A stretch of 64,000 bases of DNA. It comes from Chryseosolibacter sp964563295. Its GTDB lineage: Bacteria; Bacteroidota; Bacteroidia; Cytophagales; Cyclobacteriaceae. Positions 34,721 to 42,815 of this stretch are shown here, in pieces. The notes below the pieces were generated by a model. It saw only the letters and a list, made by a program, of their open reading frames with translations. It did not search any database and was not told the origin of the DNA. The position numbers and the translations under genes were made by a program. Position 1 is the first letter of the stretch; each line of letters starts with the position of its first letter. Location: positions 1 through 64,000 of the forward strand of contig CAZLWX010000004.1 of NCBI GenBank assembly GCA_964563295.1, given 5' to 3'.

Positions 34721-37531
34721 ATGGGTAAATTGGCCCTCTCCCCATCGGTCCATTTAAACAAACGTGATGTTATGGTCAACAAACACTTTGCAGGCGTTAA
34801 GCGCGAACTGAAGCTGAAAGACAAGACACTGGCCTATTACTCCTTAAGGGCCCTGATCGAACAAGGCATCGCCATAGAGAAGATGCCTTTCTGCATCCGT
34901 GTCCTGCTGGAAAATGCTCTCCGAAACTTTGACGATTACGTGATCACGGCGGAACACGTGCAAACCATTGCCGCGTGGAAGCCGAAGCCCCCAGATAAAG
35001 AAATCCCATTCAAGCCCGCGCGTGTACTGATGCAGGACTTCACTGGCGTTCCCGCCATTGTTGATATTGCATCCCTCAGGGAAGAGATGTCGCGTAAAGG
35101 AGGAAATCCCGCGAAGATCAATCCGTTGATACCCGTCGACCTGGTTGTCGATCATTCCGTGCAGGTTGATTATTACGGCAGCCAGGATGCCTACAATCGA
35201 AATGTAGATAAAGAATATGAGCGTAATCACGAGCGATACCGCTTTCTGAAATGGGCACAGTCAGCATTTGATAATTTTTCCGTTGTACCACCGGGCATGG
35301 GCATATGCCACCAGGTAAACCTCGAATATTTTTCCAGGTGTGTGATCGAGCGCGATGGCATTGCGTTTCCTGACACGCTCGTCGGTACGGATTCACACAC
35401 TCCGATGGTCAACGGTCTGGGTATCCTTGCTTATGGCGTGGGTGGGATTGAAGCAGAGGCAGCGATGTTGGGCCAGCCGCAATTCTTTACGTTGCCGGAA
35501 GTGGTCGGCCTTAAGCTTACCGGTAAGTTGCCAGTAGGGAGTACGGCCACCGACCTTGTGCTCACCATTACCGAACTACTGAGAAGGACCAAGGTGGTAG
35601 GTAAATTTGTCGAAGTTTTCGGACCGGGGTTGGCTTCACTTTCAGTACCGGATCGCGCGACCATCGGCAATATGTCGCCCGAGTTTGGCTGCACCATCAC
35701 CTACTTTCCGATTGATCACAAAACACTGGAATACCTCGACAAGACGAATCGTCCACGCGAGGTAATCGATCTGGTAGAAGCCTATACGAAGGAGAATATT
35801 CTCTGGCGGGAAAATGAAGATCGAATTACCTACAGCCAAACTGTGGAGCTCGACCTTTCCACCGTAGTTCCGGCAATCTCGGGGCCCAGCCGCCCGCAGG
35901 ACAAGATCAGCCTCCACAAGGCCAAGTCCATTATCAGCGACATCCTGGAAAAGAGCCATCACCGGAAGTACATCATGTTCACCGACCGGCCACTTAACCG
36001 GTGGAGTACCGAAGGTGGCAACGTCGAACCTTCAAAAGTGAGAGATGTTGAACGAAACGAACTTCGAACAGTTGAATTGAAGATTGGGGAAGAAAGCGTT
36101 CCCTTAAGTGATGGAGCTGTCGTTATAGCGGCGATCACGAGTTGTACGAACACCTCGAATCCGGACGTGATGATAGGGGCAGGACTAGTCGCCAGAAATG
36201 CGTTGAAAAAAGGGTTATCCGTAAAACCGTGGGTAAAGACGAGCCTGGCACCTGGATCTAAAGTCGTGACTGACTATCTCAAGGAATCGGGTCTGCTGGA
36301 AAGCCTTGAGCAGCTCAAATTCAATACCGTTGGTTTTGGTTGCACGTCGTGCATTGGAAATTCCGGCCCCCTTCCCGAGCCCATTGCCAGTGCGGTGAAC
36401 GAACATGATCTTGTTGTTGCTGCAACTTTATCGAGCAACCGCAACTTTGAGGCGCGCATTCATCCGCAGGTGAAAATGAATTTCCTGATGTCGCCGCTGT
36501 TAGTGGTGGCTTATGCGATCGCAGGGCGTGTCGACTTCGATATGGAGAATGAACCGCTCGCCACCGGTCGCGACGGCAACCCTGTATTCCTCCGCGACAT
36601 TTGGCCTTCAGAAGAAGAAATTCAGGAAATCGTTGGCCGGGTGGTCCGGAAGGAATTTTTCAAGAAGAACTACGCTGTGATCTTCGATGGCAACGATCAA
36701 TGGCGAAAACTGGAAGCCCCCACAGCGAAATCATATCAATGGGATCCGCAATCGACTTACGTCAAGGAAGCGCCATTCTTCGTCAATTTGCCGGAGCAAG
36801 CGCCCCCAGTACAACCGATCACGAATGCACGCGCGCTGCTGCTCCTGGGAGATTCCGTTACAACAGATCATATCTCACCGGCGGGTTCATTCAGCCCTCA
36901 ATCGCCAGCGGGAAAATACCTGCTTGGCCGAGGCGTCCAACAACAGGATTTTAATTCGTATGGATCGCGCCGAGGCAATGATGAAGTTATGGTGCGCGGA
37001 ACGTTTGCAAACATTCGCATCAAGAACAAGCTGGCATCACGAGAAGGCGGCTACACCACCTACCTGCCAACCGGTGAAGAAATGACAGTCTACGATGCCG
37101 CCATGAAATATAAAGCGGACGGGACGTCGTTGGTGGTGCTTGCAGGTAAAGAGTATGGAAGCGGCTCTTCGCGCGACTGGGCGGCAAAAGGAACTTTCCT
37201 GCTGGGTGTCAGAGCTGTTATCGCCGAAAGCTATGAACGTATTCACAGGAGCAACCTGGTAGGGATGGGCGTGCTTCCACTGCAATTCATGGAAGGGACC
37301 AGCTATTCACAGCTCGGCATCGACGGTCGGGAAACTTTTCATATTGCCGATTTGAACGACAATCTGAAACCGTTGCAGCACGTGATGGTATCGGCTGTGA
37401 AAGCAAATGGGGCGTCCGTTAATTTTGAGGCGATTTGCCGGCTCGACAGTCAGGTGGAAATTGATTATTACCGGCACCAGGGTATTCTGCAATATGTCCT
37501 GCGTCATTTCCTCTCACGAAAAGCTGGTTGA
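34721..37531 (+). CDS. acnA: aconitate hydratase A
   Basis: A 936-residue enzyme of the TCA cycle, AcnA/IRP1 type. The N-terminal region shows RVLLENALRNFDDY and RVLMQDFTGVPAIVDIA; LVGTDSHTPMVNGLG follows. The [4Fe-4S] ligands lie in ITSCTNTSNPDVM and GFGCTSCIGNSGPL. C-terminal features are LLLGDSVTTDHISPAGSF, DFNSYGSRRGNDEVMVRGTFANIR and AGKEYGSGSSRDWAAKG. The ATG at 34721 may be one of two starts; an ATG at 34772 is nearer the usual N-terminus. Probably co-transcribed with rpiA. Confidence 0.96.
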   Translation: MGKLALSPSVHLNKRDVMVNKHFAGVKRELKLKDKTLAYYSLRALIEQGIAIEKMPFCIRVLLENALRNFDDYVITAEHVQTIAAWKPKPPDKEIPFKPARVLMQDFTGVPAIVDIASLREEMSRKGGNPAKINPLIPVDLVVDHSVQVDYYGSQDAYNRNVDKEYERNHERYRFLKWAQSAFDNFSVVPPGMGICHQVNLEYFSRCVIERDGIAFPDTLVGTDSHTPMVNGLGILAYGVGGIEAEAAMLGQPQFFTLPEVVGLKLTGKLPVGSTATDLVLTITELLRRTKVVGKFVEVFGPGLASLSVPDRATIGNMSPEFGCTITYFPIDHKTLEYLDKTNRPREVIDLVEAYTKENILWRENEDRITYSQTVELDLSTVVPAISGPSRPQDKISLHKAKSIISDILEKSHHRKYIMFTDRPLNRWSTEGGNVEPSKVRDVERNELRTVELKIGEESVPLSDGAVVIAAITSCTNTSNPDVMIGAGLVARNALKKGLSVKPWVKTSLAPGSKVVTDYLKESGLLESLEQLKFNTVGFGCTSCIGNSGPLPEPIASAVNEHDLVVAATLSSNRNFEARIHPQVKMNFLMSPLLVVAYAIAGRVDFDMENEPLATGRDGNPVFLRDIWPSEEEIQEIVGRVVRKEFFKKNYAVIFDGNDQWRKLEAPTAKSYQWDPQSTYVKEAPFFVNLPEQAPPVQPITNARALLLLGDSVTTDHISPAGSFSPQSPAGKYLLGRGVQQQDFNSYGSRRGNDEVMVRGTFANIRIKNKLASREGGYTTYLPTGEEMTVYDAAMKYKADGTSLVVLAGKEYGSGSSRDWAAKGTFLLGVRAVIAESYERIHRSNLVGMGVLPLQFMEGTSYSQLGIDGRETFHIADLNDNLKPLQHVMVSAVKANGASVNFEAICRLDSQVEIDYYRHQGILQYVLRHFLSRKAG

Positions 37532-37571
37532 AAGTTGCCGACTGTGATCGACGAGAAACTTGAATCCTGTT

Positions 37572-37970
37572 TCAGGCGGGTTTGAGTTGCCCGCGTTTGA
37601 GCAACACGGACCCGAGCGTCGCCACGAGAAGGTCAAATCGAGTTGGTTTAATGACGAAGTCCTCCGCTCCAAGGTTTTTCAAAAGGCGAATCTCTTCATC
37701 ATTTGACGTTGTCGAATACATGTATACCGGAATCGCCTTGAGGCGCGAATCGTTCTTCAGAATGCACAGCAAGTCCCGCCCATCCATCAACGGCATGTTA
37801 ACGTCGAGAAAAATGAAGTCAGGCAGCATGAGAAGCTCCTCCTTCAGGAGTTTAAGGGCTTCTTCTCCTCCTTTTGCGGACCAGCAGACGATCCTGGCAC
37901 CCAGTTCCTGGCTTGCATCCCGAAACAGTTCAATATCGTCCGCGTCGTCGTCAATGAGAAGTACATTCAT
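37572..37970 (-). CDS. single-domain response regulator
   Basis: A 132-residue receiver domain from the ATG at 37970; the longer frame upstream has no receiver-like sequence. It has LLIDDDADD (acidic pocket), Asp56 in FLDVNMPLMDG, YSTTSNDEEI (Thr/Ser position) and FVIKP (Lys). No output domain is attached. The type (DDADDIELF...) is the Rcp1/CheY-like group that often acts with phytochrome-like or hybrid kinases; no kinase is adjacent. It converges with acnA across a 40-bp gap. Confidence 0.9.
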   Translation of the reverse strand: MNVLLIDDDADDIELFRDASQELGARIVCWSAKGGEEALKLLKEELLMLPDFIFLDVNMPLMDGRDLLCILKNDSRLKAIPVYMYSTTSNDEEIRLLKNLGAEDFVIKPTRFDLLVATLGSVLLKRGQLKPA

Positions 37971-38200
37971 AATTGTGACGTTTTGGGTTATCTGATAGCC
38001 CGTTCTTTCAAGCCTGGACAAACAGTTCCGGCGTGCGCGCCGCCAACTATCACGGGGAACTTTCACCCCGGGAATACGTCCAGCGTGAACATTGCGTTTT
38101 CACCGACCTACAAGTGAAGTTCGAAACCGGAGGCGTCGTGGGAATCCGTGCGAGTTCGGAGATCGGGTGCAAAAAAATTGTGCCGACGGCAGGTGGTTGA

Positions 38201-38274
38201 ATGTTGGCCATTGGCTTTCGGTCCCGATATTGGTTGTTGGCCTTTATTAGTGTTGAAGTGTTCAGGTGTTCAGA
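38201..38274. repeat. word array ('gttggcc', 'attgg', 'gtgttcag')
   Basis: Two blocks of short repeated words: ttggccattggc...ttggttgttggcc (38201-38244) and gaagtgttcaggtgttcag (~38254-38273). Non-coding; same vocabulary as the arrays at 13833 and 27441. Confidence 0.45.
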
Positions 38275-38304
38275 TACAATTGATGACTGTCTGGCTAATT
38301 GCTT

Positions 38305-38506
38305 CTGGCAGGTGGGACTGAGCGTACGCGGAGTTTACATCGCGTTAAGGATGGTAGGGGTTTAGCCGCGAGGTACGAGCGGCCGAAGCGAAGCGAAGCC
38401 CCGGACAGCCTGGGCCGAAGGCAACGCCCAAAGAGAAAAAAATTGGTTCGGGAATTTAATTTATCACAGCCCTGTAGACTGCGTAGTTGTTTGTCCCATC
38501 TGGCAG
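38305..38506. ncRNA. structured element upstream of gldA (candidate ncRNA or palindromic mobile repeat)
   Basis: Six mutually compatible helices: 38311-38318/38493-38500 (8 bp, one G-U), 38325-38329/38481-38485, 38342-38346/38423-38427, 38357-38363/38396-38402, 38365-38369/38379-38383, 38408-38411/38419-38422. The ends form an imperfect 14-bp inverted repeat (12 of 14). The core (gcgttaagg..gccgaaggcaacgccc) resembles an intergenic element I recall from other Bacteroidota. It could be a structured RNA or a non-autonomous palindromic element. Strand not established. Confidence 0.5.
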
Positions 38507-38571
38507 GTCTCGCCGCGCACCACCCAGCGGTGCCTCTCGGCTTCAATCAGCAGCCCAACACGGAGACGACC

Positions 38572-38602
38572 ATTGCATTTTTTTTTGGAAGTTATATTTT
38601 TG
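38572..38602 (+). promoter_or_regulatory. promoter of the gldA operon
   Basis: ATTG (38572-38575, one mismatch to TTTG), 19 bases, then TATTTTTG (38595-38602), an exact TAnnTTTG match. Transcription would start near 38609, giving an 86-base leader before the gldA ATG. Confidence 0.6.
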
Positions 38603-38694
38603 CACCTTTCGAAAAGGCGACCAATATCCATCGGCGCCACGTTCTTAGCTTTTAATTAAAAATTAATTGGCGCGACCGTCAGCCAGCTATTATC

Positions 38695-39624
38695 ATGAAT
38701 GTTCGAATAGAAAACCTTTCGAAAAGGTATGGTCCACAGACCGCCGTCGACAACATTAGTTTTGAAGTCAAGACTGGCGAGATCCTTGGTTTTCTTGGTC
38801 CAAATGGTGCGGGCAAGAGCACGTCGATGAAAATGATTACAGGGTATCTCGGCATAGGCGAAGGCGATGTTTTCCTCGGCGAGCAGTCCGTCAAGCAATA
38901 CGGCGACGACCTTAAAAAGCACATCGGTTACCTACCGGAGAACAATCCTCTGTACCTTGACATGCCGGTGATCGACTACCTGCGTTTTTGTGCCTCGCTG
39001 CAGGGCGTTCCATCGGAAAATATCAACGACCGCATTCGCAACATGATCCGCCTGTGCGGACTCAATGCCGAAAAACACAAAAAGATCGGAGAACTATCCA
39101 AAGGCTATCGGCAGCGCGTCGGACTGGCGCAGGCGATGATACACGATCCATCGGTGTTGATTCTTGACGAGCCAACCACCGGTTTGGATCCAAACCAGAT
39201 TGTGGAAATCCGCAAGTTGATCCGCGAGCTTGGCAAGGAAAAGACGGTAATCCTCAGTACTCACATATTGCCTGAGGTCGAGGCCACCTGCGATCGGATA
39301 CTGATTATTAATAAAGGGAGAATTGTCGCTGACGGCACGGCAGACACATTGCGGAAACAAGCAACAGGGAGCGAGCTGGTCAAGGTCCAGATCGAAGACG
39401 GTGACGCCTCAGCCATATTGAATGCCCTGAACCGTCTGCCGGGCGTTGAAAAAGCATCACCGCTCGACCTGAGCAGCAATCGCTTTGAAATTCAGAGCAA
39501 ACCCGGTCAGTCATCACGCCGCGAAGTGTTCCGGATGTGCGTCGACAACGGCTGGGTGCTGAGCGAATCAATCCCGGTTGAAACACGATTGGAGGATATC
39601 TTTAGAAACTTAACAATGAATTGA
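38695..39624 (+). CDS. gldA: gliding-associated ABC transporter ATP-binding protein
   Basis: A 309-residue ABC ATPase: Walker A GPNGAGKS (~39-46), Q-loop region, signature LSKGYRQRVG, Walker B VLILDEPT and switch His in STHIL. The C-terminal ~80 residues match the extension seen in GldA-type ATPases. It is followed after 3 bp by a GldF-like permease and then a GldG-like protein. That is the known order of the Bacteroidota gliding ABC transporter, energised at the inner membrane. Similar clusters occur in non-gliding bacteria, so gliding itself is not proven. A consensus promoter precedes it. Confidence 0.88.
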   Translation: MNVRIENLSKRYGPQTAVDNISFEVKTGEILGFLGPNGAGKSTSMKMITGYLGIGEGDVFLGEQSVKQYGDDLKKHIGYLPENNPLYLDMPVIDYLRFCASLQGVPSENINDRIRNMIRLCGLNAEKHKKIGELSKGYRQRVGLAQAMIHDPSVLILDEPTTGLDPNQIVEIRKLIRELGKEKTVILSTHILPEVEATCDRILIINKGRIVADGTADTLRKQATGSELVKVQIEDGDASAILNALNRLPGVEKASPLDLSSNRFEIQSKPGQSSRREVFRMCVDNGWVLSESIPVETRLEDIFRNLTMN

Positions 39625-39627
39625 TTT

Positions 39628-40350
39628 ATGCGTGCTGTTTGGATTATCGCCAAGCGCGAGCTCGACTCGTTCTTTGACTCGCTGATTGCCTATATCATGC
39701 TCGTCCTTTTCCTCGGCTTCAGCGGATTTTTCACATGGATCCTGGGCGCTGACATCTTTTACGTCGGGCAGGCGAGCCTCGAGTCATTTTTTGCTGTTGC
39801 CTACTGGACACTCTTCTTTTTCATCCCCGCACTTACAATGCGTCTGCTCGCCGAGGAGAAGAAAACGGGAACAATTGAATTGCTTCTTACCAAAGCCGTG
39901 ACCGACCGCCAGGTAGTAGCAGGAAAATTCCTGTCGGCATTCCTGCTAGTCGCTATTGCCCTTGTATTCACACTGCCCTACGTCATCACGCTGGCGAACA
40001 TCGGCGACGTCGACGGCGGTGCCATCACGGGTGGTTATGCCGGCCTGCTGTTGATGAGTGGAATGTACATCAGCATTGGTTTATACGCGAGCAGCATCAC
40101 GAACAATCAGATTGTGGCGTTCCTCACCGCGCTATTCATTGGCTTGTTCTTCCATATCATCTTCGGTACGTTGGCAAACCAGTTTACAGGTTGGCTGGGC
40201 GACATCTTTAATTCCCTTAGCCTGACCAATCATTTCGAAAGTATTTCAAGGGGCGTGCTGGACACTCGCGACCTGATATACTTTCTTTCAATCATCTTCA
40301 TTGGCCTGTTCCTGGCCGAATTCTCACTAACGAAACGAAATATCGCCTGA
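39628..40350 (+). CDS. gldF: gliding-associated ABC transporter permease
   Basis: A 240-residue membrane protein with about six helices. The N-terminus (AVWIIAKRELDSFFDSLIAYIMLVLFLGFSG) and ALTMRLLAEEKKTGTIELLLTKAVTDRQVVAGKFL are typical of the ABC-2 type GldF permease. It pairs with the GldA-like ATPase 3 bp upstream and the GldG-like protein 10 bp downstream. The usual family length is about 240 residues, so it is complete. The transported substrate is unknown in this family. Confidence 0.88.
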   Translation: MRAVWIIAKRELDSFFDSLIAYIMLVLFLGFSGFFTWILGADIFYVGQASLESFFAVAYWTLFFFIPALTMRLLAEEKKTGTIELLLTKAVTDRQVVAGKFLSAFLLVAIALVFTLPYVITLANIGDVDGGAITGGYAGLLLMSGMYISIGLYASSITNNQIVAFLTALFIGLFFHIIFGTLANQFTGWLGDIFNSLSLTNHFESISRGVLDTRDLIYFLSIIFIGLFLAEFSLTKRNIA

Positions 40351-40360
40351 TGGTTTGATC

Positions 40361-41920
40361 ATGAATTCAAAAATTTATACCACGGTTTTTCTCGTAACGG
40401 CCATCGTAATCGTAATCAACCTATTGGCCAGCGAGTATCATCTTCGAATCGACCTCACAGAGGACCGCGAATACACATTGAGCGAAGCGACGAAGGACAT
40501 TCTTCGCGACCTGCCCGAACCCGTTACAATAAAGGCGTATTTTTCAACTGATTTACCTCCTCACATCGTAAAGACTCGCCGCGACTTTCAGGATCTCCTG
40601 ATCGAATATGCCAACGCATCCGACGGCCAGGTAATCTATGAATTCGTTGATCCGAAGGAGAAAGATTCCTACGAACAGGAGGCGACGCAGGCTGGTATTC
40701 GTCCCGTGCTGATTAACGTTCGTGAAAAGGACCAGGTCAAGCAACAACGAGCGTTCCTCGGAGCGACCATTCATCTCGGTGATCAAAAAGAGGTCATGCC
40801 TTTCATCCAGCCCGGCGCATCAATGGAATACGACTTGTCTACAGCAATCAAGAAACTTTCGGTCGAAGAAAAGCCTACGGTCGGTTTCATTTCTGGTCAC
40901 GGCGAAGCGACGCCATCGGTCATGAGCCAAGTTGTGGAGCAACTGAGCGTCTTGTATCAAACTCGCGAAATCAGGCTTTCGGATACGACCGATATTCCCG
41001 CTGACATCAATACCCTCGCCTGGGTTAATCCGTCCGACAGCATTCCGGATTCACAGCTTGAAAAAGTTGATGCGTTCCTCGATCGGGGTGGTCGTCTCCT
41101 GGTGGCCATCAATCGTGTGCAGGGTGATCTTCGGTCGCTCTATGGGATGAGTGTCAGCACTGGTCTCGAGGGTTGGCTGTCAAAAAAAGGAATTGATGTG
41201 GTCGACAATTTCGTTGCTGATGCGCAGTGCGGGTCGGTGTCCGTGCCGCAACAATTCGGCATCTTCACTGTGCAAGCCAATGTCTCATTTCCATACGTGC
41301 CCGTGATCGGGACTTTTGCCGAGCACCCGATAACCACTGGCCTGGAGAGCGTCATGCTGCAATTTGCCAGCGAAATCAAAATTTCCCCTGGCTCCGACTC
41401 GACTTCAGTGATTACACCAATCGCCTTCAGTTCAAATCTTTCAACAGTTTTACCCGCGCCGCAGTTTTTTGACATTAATAAAGAGTGGACAGAAAACGAT
41501 TTCCCGCGGGAAAATATCCCTGTCGCAGTTGCTGTCGAGAACGTTGGTCAGCATGAAGGAAGAATGGTGGTGATCGCTGATGGCGATTTCCCGGTTAACG
41601 GGCCGCCACAACAGTCACGGCCGCTGCAACCGGACAATGTAAACCTCTTTGTCAATTCGATCGATTGGCTGTCTGATGACACAGGCCTGATCGCCCTGCG
41701 GACGCGCGGGGCGGTCTCGCGACCGATCATCGAACTTGAAGACTCGACCAAGACGATATTGAAATACGTCAATTTCGTGTTTCCAGTCCTGCTCGTCATC
41801 GGCTACGGTATTGTCAGGGCTCAGCGTAATCGCATCACGCGCCTGAAAAGAATGGGCGAAAACTACGATGATGAAGTAACAGTATATAAAAAGCCAATCA
41901 TCAATGAAGAAGTTCAGTAA
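40361..41920 (+). CDS. gldG: gliding-associated ABC transporter auxiliary protein
   Basis: A 519-residue protein from the ATG at 40361 (a TTG two codons earlier is less likely). One N-terminal helix (~5-22) is followed by a periplasmic ABC_transp_aux/IFT52-like domain (DLTEDREYTLSEATKDILRDLPEPVTIKAYFS, VGFISGHGEATPS, DRGGRLLVAIN, VVIADGDFPVNG). One C-terminal helix (~478-497) and a short charged tail complete it. This is the GldG layout. It overlaps the DUF4340 gene by 17 bp, so all four genes form one unit. Confidence 0.87.
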   Translation: MNSKIYTTVFLVTAIVIVINLLASEYHLRIDLTEDREYTLSEATKDILRDLPEPVTIKAYFSTDLPPHIVKTRRDFQDLLIEYANASDGQVIYEFVDPKEKDSYEQEATQAGIRPVLINVREKDQVKQQRAFLGATIHLGDQKEVMPFIQPGASMEYDLSTAIKKLSVEEKPTVGFISGHGEATPSVMSQVVEQLSVLYQTREIRLSDTTDIPADINTLAWVNPSDSIPDSQLEKVDAFLDRGGRLLVAINRVQGDLRSLYGMSVSTGLEGWLSKKGIDVVDNFVADAQCGSVSVPQQFGIFTVQANVSFPYVPVIGTFAEHPITTGLESVMLQFASEIKISPGSDSTSVITPIAFSSNLSTVLPAPQFFDINKEWTENDFPRENIPVAVAVENVGQHEGRMVVIADGDFPVNGPPQQSRPLQPDNVNLFVNSIDWLSDDTGLIALRTRGAVSRPIIELEDSTKTILKYVNFVFPVLLVIGYGIVRAQRNRITRLKRMGENYDDEVTVYKKPIINEEVQ

Positions 41921-42806
41921 CAAGATTCTCATTATCGCGCTGCTGACTCTCGTCGCTATTTTTGCCGGCAGCAAGATCTTTCTCGCACCGGGCCGTGAAA
42001 GCAACCTCGATGCTGAAGCGCTGGCATTCGACACCGCTGTCATTACTAAAATCGACGTCTTCCCGAGAAAGGATGATCAGGTAACGCTGCATAAAAATGA
42101 CGGGATATGGAAAGTTTCTCAGCATGACAAGCTGGTGAACGCCAGGGAATCCAGTGTCTCCGCACTACTTACTTCGCTGGCGGAGATCAAACCCGAGCGC
42201 GTTGTTTCCAGGAAAAAGGAGAACTGGCAGAGATACGGGCTCGCCGATACCACCGCTCTCAAAATAAGTATCTACAAAGGAAATGACATACCAGAGACGT
42301 TATTTGTCGGGAAAACGAGCAGTGGAGACACATATGTGCGAAGGGAAGATTCCGACGACGTATATGCAGTTGCCGGATACCTCGATACCAAGATTGATAA
42401 GGATTTTTCCGAGTGGCGCGATCAAACGCTCATCCGGCTCGACAAGGACCTTGTGAGCCGCATCGCGTTCGTATATCCAGCCGACACCGGCTTCGTCGTT
42501 GAGAAGGAAAAATCGTGGATGATCGGTGAACAGAAAGCCGATTCCGCCGCCGTCGAACAGTACCTCAATGCAGTGCGATTCAAAGACCATAGCGAGTTTG
42601 CCGACGACTTCGCGCCGGAAAAGGATGCCGATGTCACTGTCACCTTCACTGAAAACGGCAAGGACATTGTCGTCAAAGGATGGAACACGGCATTCTATGA
42701 GTGGGTGGTGAGCAGCAGCCTTCAACCCGATATTTACTTCAAGGACACCAGTATGTCGATCGCACGCAGCGTTTTTGTCGGACGAAAAAAACTTGCCGGC
42801 AAATAG
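41904..42806 (+). CDS. DUF4340 domain protein
   Basis: A 300-residue protein with an N-terminal helix (residues ~6-22) anchoring it or serving as a signal, then repeated DUF4340-type beta units (VTLHKNDGIWKVSQHDKLVNARESSVSALLTSLAEIKPERVVSR and ETLFVGKTSSGDTYVRREDSDDVYAVAGYLDTKI). DUF4340 genes often follow gldG-like genes, and here the start overlaps gldG. It probably works in the periplasm with the transporter. Exact role unknown. Confidence 0.85.
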   Translation: MKKFSNKILIIALLTLVAIFAGSKIFLAPGRESNLDAEALAFDTAVITKIDVFPRKDDQVTLHKNDGIWKVSQHDKLVNARESSVSALLTSLAEIKPERVVSRKKENWQRYGLADTTALKISIYKGNDIPETLFVGKTSSGDTYVRREDSDDVYAVAGYLDTKIDKDFSEWRDQTLIRLDKDLVSRIAFVYPADTGFVVEKEKSWMIGEQKADSAAVEQYLNAVRFKDHSEFADDFAPEKDADVTVTFTENGKDIVVKGWNTAFYEWVVSSSLQPDIYFKDTSMSIARSVFVGRKKLAGK

Positions 42807-42815
42807 GCTGCGGAA

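Larger units (their letters stand above)
37971..38694. other. intergenic region with structured element and repeats
   Basis: 724 bp without a supported gene. It contains word arrays (38201-38274), the nested-helix element (38305-38506), a hairpin of the gcacc..ggtgc type near 38516-38534, and the gldA promoter (38572-38602). A 118-codon plus-strand frame (38299-38655) crosses the structured element and is not accepted. Confidence 0.5.

Noticed and set aside
38299..38655. 118-codon plus-strand frame across the structured element upstream of gldA
   Set aside because: Arg/Lys/Pro-rich low-complexity translation crossing the nested helices; a typical false gene prediction over a repeat element.
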